Assembly (NCBI GenBank): GCA_032358165.1
Contig: JAALGY010000012.1
Location: 930,001-994,000 of the forward strand
Reading direction: 5' to 3'
DNA from: Diplosphaera chodatii
Taxonomy: Eukaryota; Chlorophyta; Trebouxiophyceae; Prasiolales; Stichococcaceae
Length of the DNA: 64,000 nucleotides
In this document: positions 12,340-28,449 of the stretch, piece by piece
Layout: each line of letters starts with the position of its first letter
Numbering within the stretch: position 1 is the first letter of the stretch
Translations under genes and position numbers: made by a program
Notes under the pieces: model-generated
The model's database searches: none
Seen by the model: only the letters and a program-made list of their open reading frames with translations
Told to the model about the DNA's origin: nothing

Positions 12340-13718
12340 TCACTTGCCAAATGGCCATGCTGGGAACACAAGCCGGATGCCATCATGTATGAGACGCTGT
12401 GCCTTTGGCGCCACAAATAGAGCCCGTGCTGTTGCGTACACCCGGCCATCTGGCCCGTCGGAAACAATTGCACGCATCCAGACCTGCAGGGCAGTCAACA
12501 GGCCGTCTCATACAGGTAGCTACTGTGTGAGGCTGGTATCATACGGCACTGCCACCTGGCAGCATGGCTGTCATCCCACCTTACGACCTTCAATGCTCTC
12601 TACTTCAGCGGTACACAGGATTGTCGAGCAGGACCGAATCTTGCCTCTATAGGTCATGTCAAGCTGTGCGGTAAAGGCTGGGCCAAAGAATGGAAGGGCG
12701 CGCTGCTTTCTGCAAGGTCATACAGTATATTGCAGCGCACTCCACTACGTGCGCATATGACAGGACAGCACATGCAGAAGGCGTGCACTGCTGCACACAG
12801 AAAACCACAGCAACACCTGAGGGCGAATAGAAGACCCCCAAAGGTCTCGTCACACATCGCAGCTGTGAGTCCACCTTGAGATGCACCACAGAGGAAAGTT
12901 ATACCGATGCCCAGCTTCCCGAGCATGCCATGCTGCCAAGCTTCACAGGTGTTGATGACCACCCACCATGCACGATGCGCTTGTAGCCGCATATATCAGT
13001 GCCAAGCTGGATCACTGAGTAGAACTGCTTCTCCTCAGGCTCGTAGTAGCACGAGATGCTTTGCACCATCTCGTTTCGCACCAATGCTGAAAACTGCATT
13101 GCAAGGACGCCAGCATGTCAAGAATGTGTTCCATCCTGCCAACTGCTGATGCCAGAGTATTATCAACTGATGTGGGCACTTCAAGATGTACTCTCCTACC
13201 ATGTGATCCTCTGACAGGAGCGGATGGCTGCGCGTGCGGAGCGCTTCGGGATTGAGCACCTCCAAAACTCCTTGCCTTGCAGCGAGCACTTGAGCCCAGG
13301 CGGGACCCGGCTGCAGAGCCTGTTGAGCCGTTGGCGCATCTGCAGCGACATACGGTTGACTGACGTCTTATTGGGTATGCTACCGTATGCCAATGCTCAG
13401 GTAGTGCAGCACAGCCGGACCTGCAGTCCTGAGTGCTGCTGCGGCGGGAGACTTCGGGCTGTCTGGACCATAGTAGTAGGCTGCCGTCCCGCAGCTGACA
13501 CCAGCGCCTGCTCCCACAATCATAGGCAGCAGCAGGCTCCTCAGAATGCCATGAGATGCTACCGTGGTGACTGTGCTGAATTGCCTGCATGTTGGCACCG
13601 CAGGTCTGCAAGCAACATGAGCTGCCGGCCGTGTCCGACATGCTACACCAGGCCGATGATACTGAGTTAGACCGCTGCTAAGCCTCAGTAGCGTCTGCCC
13701 CTTTGCAACCTTCATCAA
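12340..13718 (-). CDS. Hotdog-fold (PaaI/THEM4-like) thioesterase, probable mitochondrial protein, 298 aa
   Basis: Exons 13718-13421, 13339-13200, 13093-12967, 12874-12817, 12709-12580 and 12483-12340 join in phase to 299 codons. The hotdog core is visible: YYEPEEKQFYSVIQLGTDIC, the KRIVHGGLTAAMCDETFGG helix with the conserved HGG turn and an acidic DET, then FTAQLDMTYRG and the last strand RVYATARALFVAP. These are typical of 4HBT-superfamily acyl-CoA thioesterases such as THEM4/THEM5-like proteins. The first about 60 residues are Arg/Ser/Ala-rich with RQFSTVTTVASHG, consistent with a mitochondrial presequence. A Gly/Ala/Leu stretch at about residues 60-80 could be a weak membrane segment. 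The first donor (GTCCGG at 13420) is weak and the exon 1-2 junction is the least certain. Substrate unknown. Confidence 0.75.
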
Positions 13719-14333
13719 CCATGCAGCAGCTGCAGCGCTTCAGCACATTTACTAGCAGCAAGACGAGACGATGGATATGGAGGGTGTCCACAGCGAAGCA
13801 TGCCAGACGCAACGGCTGCAATGCTTGCTGCCTTGTATAGCTTCTTGTGACAGTTGCTTCTTCACACTCGTGTGTCTGGCAGCGAGAGCATTGTAGCGGA
13901 TCTTGATCTGTTACGGCATTTTGTTGGCGGAGCCGAGAGCACCGCAGCTGACACAAATGCAAGCATGCACTGCTGAGATGCGAACCTAGCTTGATATCGC
14001 CATACCATACGCATCAAGCCATTCAAGATTGGTGCCAGCATGAGCCGACGGGTACGGCCTGAACATCCACTGCACCATGCATGCACTCCTTGCGCCTTGC
14101 ATAGGTGCAAGGTGCCAAGCAGCACGATGTCCACGGTCCAAACTGCCCATGTTGAATCTGACTATGCCATAGTGTTTGTACGGCGTTCTGCGCTGTCTAA
14201 AACTCCTGCACACCCTAGCAACGGTAGCCTATGATCTCGGAAGCCTTGCTTGCAGGCAGCTCCGATCATTCCGTTGAGCGCCTGCGCAACTCCTGAAAAG
14301 TGCATCACCAAACGGTCTTGGGAACACTTGCAG
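13719..14333. other. Divergent intergenic region; 5' end of the downstream gene unresolved
   Basis: This lies between the start of the thioesterase (-) and the first clear exon of the LEA-like gene (+). A short open stretch continues upstream of 14334 to a stop at 14232, but it has no ATG. The true first exon of the next gene is probably in here and I could not define it. Confidence 0.35.
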
Positions 14334-15352
14334 GGTGACGACCGCCGTGACGAAGGCTGGGGCGGCCGCCGCGATGGCCGCTGGGAGGACCGCCGCCGCG
14401 GTGATGACAGCGGCGGACCCATCAGCAACACGATCGAGGCGACCAAGGAGAAGCTGAGCTATGCCAAGAACAAGGCGGAGGAAGAGGCTAGCCGCCTGAA
14501 GCAGAAGGCAGAGGAGACGGCAGGTGAAGGATGCAGAATGCAGGCACTCGATCTGCCTGCAAGTGCACTCAGCTCCTCCGGCAGTACGACTGTCCCAGCT
14601 TACGCAGAAGTGCTACGTGTGACTGCAGGATACATGAAGCACGAGGGCAAGCAGGTCAAGGAGCAGACGAAGCAGAAGGCGCAGACCGCCACTGCTGCTG
14701 CACGTCGCCTACTGCCGCCAGGCGTGGACGAGGTGTGGTTGAGATGTGGCACAACCGTAAATCATATCCATGATCATGATATCATCAGAGCTCTGCTTTG
14801 TCACGGTGCGATGGGAACAGTGTCAGGCATCAAAGATGTACTATGTCAATGCTGCACGTCGAATGAGAATGACGCTCATGCTGATGACACGGTTGGAGGG
14901 TGCACTGCAGCGCGATGCCTGCGAGGACTTTCACAGGCTGCTGCAGAACTGCCTGATCCGCTCGGACTGCGACCTGCGCCGATGCCGGTGAGGGGAGATG
15001 TTGCATGACCGTCCCCGTGGCAACTGGACCGTTATTGTCATCACTCGACCATGCAGAGCCTCGTGTGCATTTATCGACTCACTTCATGTGCTGAGATCTT
15101 TGATAGGATGGAGATGGAGGCGCTGCACAACTGCTGCAAGCATGGTGAGCATAAGCTGGCTTGTGCTGCACCTGGGTGTCACTGTCGGCACTGCAGCAGG
15201 AGCACCCAGACAGTCATACAAGCTGCTCCTGCATGGCAGGCTTCGAAAACGTGAGCCGCTACTGCTACTGGACCTCCAGCAACGGTGACGACGACAACGA
15301 CCGCGACAACAAAAACGACCATGACCGTGGCCGCCGCGGCGCATTCTTCTGA
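14334..15352 (+). CDS. LEA-like amphipathic protein with Cys-rich, Asp/Asn-rich C-terminus (5' exon not found)
   Basis: Exons 14334-14523, 14629-14732, 14911-14987, 15107-15144 and 15240-15352 join in phase to 173 residues plus stop. The first exon begins in phase 0 after a CAG acceptor with no ATG, so at least one upstream exon is missing. The start is an Arg/Asp/Gly/Trp-rich patch (DDRRDEGWGGRRDGRW). Next come Lys/Glu/Ala/Gln-rich amphipathic stretches such as TIEATKEKLSYAKNKAEEEA and KQVKEQTKQKAQTATAAARR, with the composition of group-3 LEA or apolipoprotein-like helices. The C-terminal third changes character: 9 Cys in about 45 residues (RDACEDFHRLLQNC, CDLRRCR, HNCCKHG, RYCYW), then an Asn/Asp-rich tail ending RGRRGAFF. 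No known family was recognised as a whole. A role in stress protection or metal binding is only an inference from composition. Confidence 0.55.
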
Positions 15353-15873
15353 AAGCAAATGCCTCATCAGCGGCCACTTGGCGCAGCGTTGTACACGGAT
15401 GTGTTGTGAGGTAGCATGCAGGACGTGGTCAATGACATACATGTGCTCCTATCTGTGACTCAATTTGAGCCGAAGGCGCAGTACAAAGAGTTGGCAACTA
15501 GCAAGCGAGTCAATACAGCTGCCTGGGCAAGTCACGTGCCAACAGTTCTCGAAGCGAAGCTGGCCCAAAGGCACGGGAGAGCTGATCGAAGTGCACCTGC
15601 GAGTCCCACCCTCCAGAAGGTTCAACCTCGCACCTGCCTTCCGACACAGCCCAGGCTTGTGAAACAACTTTACATCCATTCGCGCGTCCGCTGCCCTCGC
15701 TAACTTGCAGATCCGCAATCTCAGCTTTGCTAAATCGAGCCCTATTATCTGGCGGTCATTTTGTCGGGCACCAACTGATCGGCTGTCAGTCAGCTTTGCG
15801 CGCACCTTGCTAACCGAGATTCCGCAGGCGCTCTCCTTCGGCGCAAACCCAAGATAAACAGCGCCTGGACTCC
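15353..15873. other. Upstream region of HSP70
   Basis: About 520 bases between the LEA-like stop and the HSP70 start. No exon of either neighbour fits. It contains the candidate heat-shock elements listed separately. Confidence 0.4.
15545..15623 (+). promoter_or_regulatory. Candidate heat-shock elements upstream of HSP70
   Basis: Two inverted nGAAn pairs are visible: TTCTCGAA at 15545-15552 and GAAGGTTC at 15616-15623, about 320 and 250 bases upstream of the ATG. A functional HSE normally needs three or more contiguous alternating 5-bp units, and neither site shows a perfect third unit. They are suggestive only. Confidence 0.3.
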
Positions 15874-21158
<5,285 letters not shown>

Positions 21159-21500
21159 GCGGCGCTGGGATGATTGACTCGCAGTTTCAGAGCCGCTGGT
21201 GAGGGCGTCATATCGTCCAGTTTTGTCAGCGTGTGTACACCAGGAACCGGCAGTGTTCGGACCATCTAGATGGTCCCCAGCCATGGTAGCGTGCGGGTGT
21301 GTCTTTGTGGTTTGCTGAGAGTCAGCAGGGTGTACAGGTGTATACTAAGAGAACATGTCTGGTTGCCACATGGCACATAGATGCAGTTGCTGGAAGCTGA
21401 CTTGAGGTGGTTTTCAGGTGGCAGGCCAGTTGATGATTGCTGACCGCCAACACAGACGTACAGTGACAAGAGCGCCTTCTTGCCAGACCACGTTGAAGTG
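21159..21500. other. Convergent 3' region between HSP70 and zinc-ribbon gene
   Basis: About 340 bases between two facing stop codons. No coding sequence is supported here; it must contain both 3' ends. Confidence 0.4.
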
Positions 21501-22247
21501 TCAAGCAGTGGCGGCAATCGGCTTGCCGGACACCAGCGCCGTCCAGCGCTCCTTCTCGTAGTCCTCCGGCGTCTTGAAGTCCGGGTCGCTGTACTCCCGC
21601 CACGAGTAGGCGTGGCAGTCCAGGCACAGCGTCTCAGACTCCCACTTCTTTTTGGCGCGGCACCACGTCTGCACGCAAAGCACGCCACTCAGAGCCACGT
21701 CATATCGTCGTCAATTAACAATGGACGATCCAAAACATGTGGCACTGAGCTGTACCTGCGTGAAGTGGTGCTCCTTGGTGTTGCTGCCGCCACACTTCAG
21801 GCACTCTGGAAGGTCGTCGTTGCGCTTCCACCGCGCGGACCACTCGGTGATCGTCATGACCTGCCAATGCGTGCTATAGTAAAGCGTGTGTGCAAGTCGA
21901 GCGCAGGTACATGCATCAAGCACTCTCTGATGTCACAATGCATGGGCACCAGCCGGACCCCTGTCATGCTGTGCATGTAAGCATACGTCGTCTGTCAGCG
22001 TGCTGACGCAGCTGGATCGTCTTGTTACGGTTTTGCATGCTTGTGATGGGATAGTTGCCGCGAACGCGTTTCAGGAGGCGAACGCTTGCACCTTGTAGCC
22101 GAAGCCCACAGACGGGTTGATCTCCACCGGGTCGCCGTTCAGAATCTTCACCCACTCCCTGCTGTGCACCCGCGCCTTTGGATCTGCCCCAACGACCGTC
22201 TTGACCTCTGCCCTGAGATTGGTGTTGTATGCCAGCGGTCCGGCCAT
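21501..22247 (-). CDS. Small zinc-ribbon protein of unknown function, 142 aa
   Basis: Exons 22247-22092, 21860-21756 and 21668-21501 join in phase. The start is the ATG of MAGPLAYNTNLRAEVKTV; the same frame has a stop just upstream. Residues 1-52 contain SREWVKILNGDPVEINPSVG. The second and third exons carry a Zn-ribbon-like arrangement: PECLKC, then TWC, then LCLDC (a CxxC, a single Cys and a second CxxC), followed by a Trp/Tyr-rich stretch SWREYSDPDFKTPEDYEKER. The four CxxC cysteines could bind one zinc ion. I do not recognise a named family; the pattern looks like a conserved plant-lineage protein but that is a guess. It diverges from NOP9 (487 bases between starts) and converges on HSP70. 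Confidence 0.7.
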
Positions 22248-22734
22248 TCCGACGGATCAACGACCTGAACGGTCGCAATGCAGTCGAGCACCGTACCAGG
22301 ATGGTTGCGCGTGCCAGCAAGCCAGCAAACTGATATATGGGAGCTGATACGAGGATGATAGAGCAAAGAAGCGCAATCGACGAGCGTCTGGCGACCTGAC
22401 CTCTCTCAAAACCCTTTTACCTTCCGGATGCTGGTCGCGCGCTGCATCTCCCGGCAAACTTGCTGTCAGACAGGAGCAGGCTGTAAGATGCAATGCATGC
22501 TGGTTGCCTCGATCGTCTGGCGCTTATTTGAAACCCGATCTTTGCTTGCCTGCCTGAGTTGCCGCCCTTCGCCGCTCCTCCACTGTACCACCATCAGGCG
22601 TGCAGCCGCCCTGCTGAGGCAGGTGCAGCAGGCGACTGTGGGCGCTGACACCCTGCAGCGCCTGCCAGGTCACATTCTGTTTGTGGCAAGTATCGCCACA
22701 AACGGCTGCAGCGCAACTGCGCATACAAGCCGAC
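22248..22734. other. Divergent intergenic region between zinc-ribbon gene and NOP9
   Basis: About 490 bases between two divergent start codons. No exon fits on either strand. Promoters of both genes are expected here; no specific motif was identified. Confidence 0.35.
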
Positions 22735-25700
22735 ATGGCGACACTGGGCTTCGGCGGCAAGTCGGCGCAGCTGGCGTCCTACTTCCAGGAGGTGGCAGCC
22801 CACTTCGCGACGCTTGAGGATGCGGAGGAGAAGTCGTTGCTGGCTGCAAACGCAGTCGAGGAGGTATGCACTCCTCTGGCACATACAGTAGGCACATGCC
22901 TGCACACACAGTGGGACATGATGCGGCATCATCCCATGGCTCGAGCGTGACCATGAGTGGCGCAGGTGGCTGGCCAGGAGGTGGAGGCGGCCACCAGCCC
23001 GGCGACGGCGTTCATGCTGGAGAAGCTGCTCGCGGCGGCGGATGTCACCACCACGCTCAGCTTTCTGCGTGCAGTGCTCGAGACGCAGGATGCCTTTGGC
23101 AGTCTCGCCACCAAGTGAGACGCACAAACCACACGTGCACAGAAACATGCTTAAGGACTGTGCATTGGAGCTGTGTGTTGGATGTCCACAGCCGGCAATG
23201 CTAAAATCAATACAACACCTAACCCTGGTGCTGCTGCAGCAAGACGGGGTCCCACATCCTGGAGAAGGTCCTGCAGAAGCTGGGCGACGAGGCGCCTGGC
23301 CTCGAGCCTGCCACACAAGCCGCCGTACAGCAGGTGGGCATGTCGAGGGCTGATGCTCAAAGAGCAGTAGCCAGCCAAGCTCAGCCTACCCAGCCGCAGA
23401 GCAGCTGAAATGATTGCACCAGCAGCCAGGGTGCGGCGGGGGCTGAGGGGTTCAGTGCTGGGTCCTAACGAAGCACATGTGGCACAGGCACTGGGGCGTG
23501 TCACGTCAGCTGTTATCGACAACCTGGGCGACTGCGTGACGGATCGCTGCGGGTCGTTCGTGGCGCGGCGGCTGCTGGCGGTTGCGGCGGGGCGGGCGGT
23601 GGCGCCCGCACAGGGCCGCAAGCCCAAGCCCTCCGAGCTGTTTGACGAGCAGGACGAGCCTGCAGAGCAGCGGCAGGTGCATTTCGGGCGCTCTGCTGGT
23701 GCAAGTCGCTGTGCCTATGGCCCACTCTGTGCGCATGCACTGCTCTGTGCTGCTTGCTGAGGCTCAGATGCCCTTCTTGGCCCATGACAGCAGCCACCAG
23801 GCCAATCTCCAGGTGTGGCATGACAGGTCACGGACCACTGTTCCTTACGCAGGCGCCTGGAGACAAGCAGCACGCAGGTGGGCTGGCGGCTCGGCTGGGG
23901 CCTCAGTCAGCTCAGGTGGCGGCGGCGCCGTACCCCGAGGTCATCTCACAGCTGACGGCAGCGGTGCTGGGTCCGGACACAGCAGGCAGCGTCCCAGATC
24001 TGGCGTACCACCCGCAGGTCAGCCCCTGGCTGCAGGCCCTGCTCACTGCAAATGCTGGCAACACGTGAGCCTGAGCCTGCCCCCACTACCGTCGTCATGC
24101 TGGCAGTCAGTTCCCTGACAAGCCTGACATCCCAGACTCCTCAAATATGAGTCACTGGTGTCCGTGCTAACTATAACGATACCATGGCCGGACATTGCAA
24201 CTGCAGGCTGACCTGCGCCTGCTTTCTTGCAGGGCTGCCCTGGAGCAGCTGCTGGCGTGCGTGCTTGGCGCCGAGGATCTGGACAGCGTGCGGCCCCAGG
24301 TGGCCCACGAGATGATGACGGACCGCACCGCCAGCCATGTGTTCGAGGTCACATCGCTTGCTGCATACAACATGCATGGGGTAACGTAGCTGCTCACAAT
24401 TGTAAGGGCAGGTGATGCGCACTTGTACATGCAGGCATGGTGCAGACAGCAGGGCCCCGCCACTCAAGAGGCGTGCACATGTTTGCTGCAGGCAGTACTG
24501 GCGGCAGCGCCTGACAAGCTTTTTGGCCGGCTCTGGGACGCATTCTTTGCGGGCTCCCTGGCAGCGCTGACGTCAGGGCCGATCGCGAATTTCGTGGTGC
24601 AGGCCGCACTCGCATCGGCGCGCACAGGCAGCCAGGTGTGTGTGGTTCACGCCAAACATCATTGAGAGCCCTCTGACGGAGCAGGACTGCTGAGGTGTCC
24701 CGCTGGTATTCAGTGCAGTCTGTGAAGGTGCACAGTCGACAAGGTAGGTCCCTCGTCTCGGCCAAGTGACTTCAAGGGAGCTGTCGCTCTCGCCACATCT
24801 CATGTGACAGGATATGACTTGCAGCTGTACTGCTGCTTGCAGGTCAAGCAGGCGCTGGCGGAGCTGGGCGACGCGTTCGGGGAGCTGCTGTCGCGGAAGC
24901 GGGCCGGCGTGGTGGCGGCGCTGCTGGCCGCCTGCGGCCGCCTGGGCGCGGCGCAGTCGGACGCCTGCCGCGCGCTGTCCCGCGGGCTCACGGGCCTGCC
25001 CTCGGCCGGCGTCGAGAAGCGCGGCCTGGCGGTGGGCAGCGTGTGTCGTTCGTGCGGCCCAGCTGCTGCGCTGCGAGCGGACGCACTGGCATGAGGGCGC
25101 CCTCTGTTGGCGGCTTGCTGGGCACGGCACGCCTGCATGACATCTGCGGACTCGGTCGGCTCCTGCCGCTGACAGCCCAGTCTGACCAGGAGCCCCGATC
25201 TACATGCCGGCAGGTGGCGCTGATGACGCTGGATGGCGCGGGGCAGCTGGGGGCCGACGCGGGGGGCGAGGCGCTGCCCTCCCGGCACCGCCCGCGGCTG
25301 TCGCCGCCCGGCTGCGCAATGCTGGCCCTGCTGCTGCGCTTCCCGCAGGTACAACATCTAGGAGATCAGGGGTGCCGAGTCCCCACCGCCAGCTGGAAAA
25401 GGCAGCTGCAGAAGGCAGCTGGCCATGCACTTTGTTTGACTTTGGTCCTGTGTCAATCATCCCAAACTGAGTCAGCACAATGTTGGACACGCAGGATGCC
25501 AGCCAGAAGTTTGCAAAGGCGGTGGCGTCGCTGTCGGCAGCTGATGCAGCCGCGGTGGGGCTGGACCCCGGTGGCACTCGTGTGCTCGAGGTGCAACCAG
25601 ATGCACAAACGAGTCGGCGTCTCCCTGACCTGATGCATTGCTGCAGTCACCACTTTGGTGCTTCCATGCTGCCGCCGCTGCTGCCGCGCTGTCGTGGGTC

Positions 25701-26918
25701 TGCGGGCAGGGCAGTGCTCCACTGCATGCACGGAGCGAGCAGATGTCCCAGCTGCGGCTGGCGCATGACCGCGCTGCCGCTGCGCAGGCGTTCATGCTGG
25801 GCCCCGCATCGGCGAAGCAGAAGCGGGCGGCGGTGCGTGCGCTGGCGGGCGCCTGGCCGGCGCTCGCCCGCGAGTTCGCCAGCAGCCACCTGGTCGAAAA
25901 GTGCTTCGACTTTGCGGTGCGCTGGACTAGTGACATGCTGCACTCATGTCGCAGGGGCACGTCCTGCTGGTGCCTGACATACGCCTCGGCTCCAGGCAAT
26001 GCACCCCAAGCTGTGTGATGTGAGGATGATGAGTGCCGCACCTGGGTGCAGGGTGCGGCGGACAGGGAGGCGATGGTGCAGGAGCTGGCGGCTGCGCGCC
26101 GGGAGCTGTACACCGCCCCGCGCGGCGCCGCGGTGAGAAAGTACCAGGCTTTTAGCCTTGCGACCGTCGCAAGCAGTGCAGCTTTGGGCAACAGCCATAT
26201 GTGGAGCAGCCGGACCGTCTACAGAAGCTTTAGCAAGCTGCCCCACTCTGTCGGTCTCAGAAGGCATCGATAGCAGCTGCTCACATATTTGCCGCAGGTG
26301 ATGAAGCGGACGGGCGCAGATGTGTATGCCCGGTCGCCGGCGGAGTGGCAGCGGCGCTGCGCCACGGCCGCCGCCGTGCGCTCTGACTTTGCGGCGATGC
26401 TGGGTGACGAGCTTCCTGCAGCGGTGCCCGTCGGCAGCACAGGGGGTGCAGAGGCCACTCTGGATGAAGCCGTACCAGATGAGGCAGCGCCAGCTGGCGG
26501 CAGCCGCAAAGCAGCCAAGAAGCGCGGGAAGGAGGCCGCCGCGGCTGCTGCACCTGCTGCGGAAGCAGACGTGGCTGCATCCGAAGCAGAGCCGCCACAG
26601 AAAAAGGTGATGTGTTCTGCTGCAGCATGCAATAACATCGGGATTGTGAATGATCAATAGGTATCGAAATCTGCTCAGGTGGTTTCTGACGGCACGCCTG
26701 ACATGATGCAGAAGAAGAAGCGCAAGGGTGTGGACAAAGAGGCAGACCCTGATGTCACCAAGCTTAGTGGGCTACAGCGAGCAGGGCATGTAGACCCGGA
26801 ATTGACACCAGACAGTACGGTTGCCAGTGGCAGACCAAAGAAGAAATCAAAGTCCAATCCCGCTGGCAGCCTAGGCGGACAGAGAACGTCAGAGATGATG
26901 AGACTGTTGGTCAGCTGA
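22735..26918 (+). CDS. NOP9: Pumilio-repeat nucleolar protein NOP9 (plant APUM23-like), 736 aa, 14 exons
   Basis: Exons: 22735-22863, 22966-23114, 23240-23333, 23488-23676, 23853-24064, 24233-24347, 24492-24635, 24843-25031, 25214-25348, 25495-25590, 25788-25916, 26052-26132, 26298-26606, 26679-26918; all phases close. Pumilio-type helical repeats are recognisable: GSHILEKVLQKLGDEAP, DCVTDRCGSFVARRLL, DRTASHVFE, GPIANFVVQAAL and FASSHLVEKCFDF, the last followed by DREAMVQEL and a MKRTGADVYARSPAEWQR segment typical of the NOP9 C-terminus. The tail is Lys-rich (QKKKRKGVDKE, GRPKKKSKS), consistent with nuclear/nucleolar targeting. NOP9 binds pre-rRNA and is needed for 18S rRNA processing and small-subunit assembly. 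An Ala-rich insert (about residues 600-650) is disordered. A different Pumilio family member is possible but less likely. Confidence 0.85.
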
Positions 26919-27502
26919 GGAGACTCAGCTGTCTTTCACATCAGCAGCTATATGTGACTGGCGCTTTACAGACCGCTCTGGTTTACAGCATGAGGATCGA
27001 CTACCGTACCCACATATCATCAGTCTGACATCTGCTACACTGAGCTACACCATACTGGTAGTACATACAACCATCCTTTTGGAAGGACCCAGCCACAGTT
27101 TGGTGCATGCTGAACCACCCGACAAGTGCTGGTTCCAAATACGGTACGGTGGCAACGTTGGCGATCTGCCGCCACGCACAACCACGGTCCTACTGTACGG
27201 TATGCTACACTGCAGAGCAATCATGAAACCACATGCACAAATTCTCTCGACGCTGCATCGTCGTCATGCTACAACATATACACGCCTCCACAATGCTGCC
27301 GATGCCACTCAGACCACCCGGCAGCAGGTGCAGCTGAAGACAGCGGCGCCAATCTCAGCAGCCATGGCGCCTTGCAATCACTCCACCTGCACCGCACAGC
27401 AATTACACTCAGCATGCTACCCGAATGAGAAGCCGCCCGTCGAAGCTGGTTGGCCAAAGCACAGCATCCATCAGCGAGCAAACCATGCACAGCGCACCCG
27501 CA
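26919..27502. other. Convergent 3' region, no gene seen
   Basis: About 580 bases between the NOP9 stop and the facing stop of the small minus-strand gene. Composition is nearer to even than the flanking exons. No exon with consistent phase or recognisable protein was found. Confidence 0.4.
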
Positions 27503-27730
27503 TCAGAAAAAGCCGTCGTCCGCCAGCAGGAATGACTCCAGATAGCTGACGTGCTGCTTGGGCAGGCTCAAGTGCGGCCAGGAGAAGGAGCCCGACCCCT
27601 GGCGCTGCTCCACCTTCTCCTCGGGCGCGGTGGGCTGCGGCTGGGGCGCCTTTGGCTTGGCCGTGCTGGCCATGCTAGCCTGCATAGCAGTTGAAAAGCT
27701 GGTTCGTGCCAGGCCAGCCAATGCATGCAT
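27503..27730 (-). CDS. Small hypothetical protein with mitochondrial-type presequence, 75 aa
   Basis: A single open frame starts MHALAGLARTSFSTAMQA, which has the Arg/Ser/Ala amphipathic composition and RTSFST cleavage-like context of a mitochondrial targeting peptide. It continues with a Pro/Gln/Glu-rich spacer (KPKAPQPQPTAPEEKVEQRQ) and a compact aromatic end (SFSWPHLSLP, then VSYLESFLLADDGFF). A later in-frame ATG (27673) would give 56 residues. Upstream in-frame codons exist to 27757 but no ATG lies further 5'. No family was recognised. A small respiratory-complex accessory subunit would fit size and composition, but that is inference only. An upstream intron with a different start cannot be excluded. 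Confidence 0.45.
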   Translation of the reverse strand: MHALAGLARTSFSTAMQASMASTAKPKAPQPQPTAPEEKVEQRQGSGSFSWPHLSLPKQHVSYLESFLLADDGFF

Positions 27731-28449
27731 GTAATGATGAAGGGTCGATCCGAGCATTCGTATGCAGATTGACGAGGCGGCACAAGCTCAGGCAGCTGTT
27801 CCTGAACAATGTTGTAGGATCCAAACGGCCAAATCGAGGCAATCGTGCGACGCGCCAAGCGTGACTTGCAATGTCGGCTTGTCACATCTACACATGACTG
27901 ATGATGCCAGACGTGCCTGCTCTGCCTTCGGGGCGCCCATTGCTGTTGTTAAGTTGTGGCTCCCTGCTGCCCGGCTGTTGCCTCGTGTTCGAATATGGAG
28001 CTATGAGGTGAGCAAACGCTTAGCCGCGCTGTGCATATAAAAGCTGGACAGCTTCTCAAGAATTTATGACGGTGCAGCGTGAGCTCAGCGGCGTGCTGTT
28101 GACCGAGTGGACAGCGTCCTCGTCCTTCTTCGCGTTGACATGGGCGCCACGTCAGCTTCACCGCCGATGAGTAGTTGTGTACGTTGCCGACCTCTTGATC
28201 GTGCTCCAGGGCTGCCCGACGCATTGAAGTAGTTGCTGTGCGCGATCGGCGTGCAGCAGCCCTATTGCACCGCCGTATGATCAAGACTGAGATGTAGAAC
28301 TGGACCCAAGGTTATTTGCACGCCATCCCGATACCTCGGCGCACTTTTCAAATCAAGATCCCATGCCACTATGAGCTTGCTGTTAGGCAATCCGGCTGAT
28401 TCAAGCGCGGGCCGATCCACCGCGGATCCTGACGACTTGGTTTGCGGCG
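27731..28449. other. Divergent intergenic region upstream of AGC kinase
   Basis: About 720 bases between divergent starts. A short open frame at 28371-28500 overlaps the kinase start in another frame and was not accepted. No other coding signal is supported. Promoters and leaders of both neighbours are expected here. Confidence 0.35.

Noticed and set aside
14250..14333. Non-ATG upstream extension of the LEA-like gene
   Set aside because: The open stretch begins with TTG after a stop at 14232 and reads without pattern. A CAG acceptor at 14331-14333 better explains the exon start.
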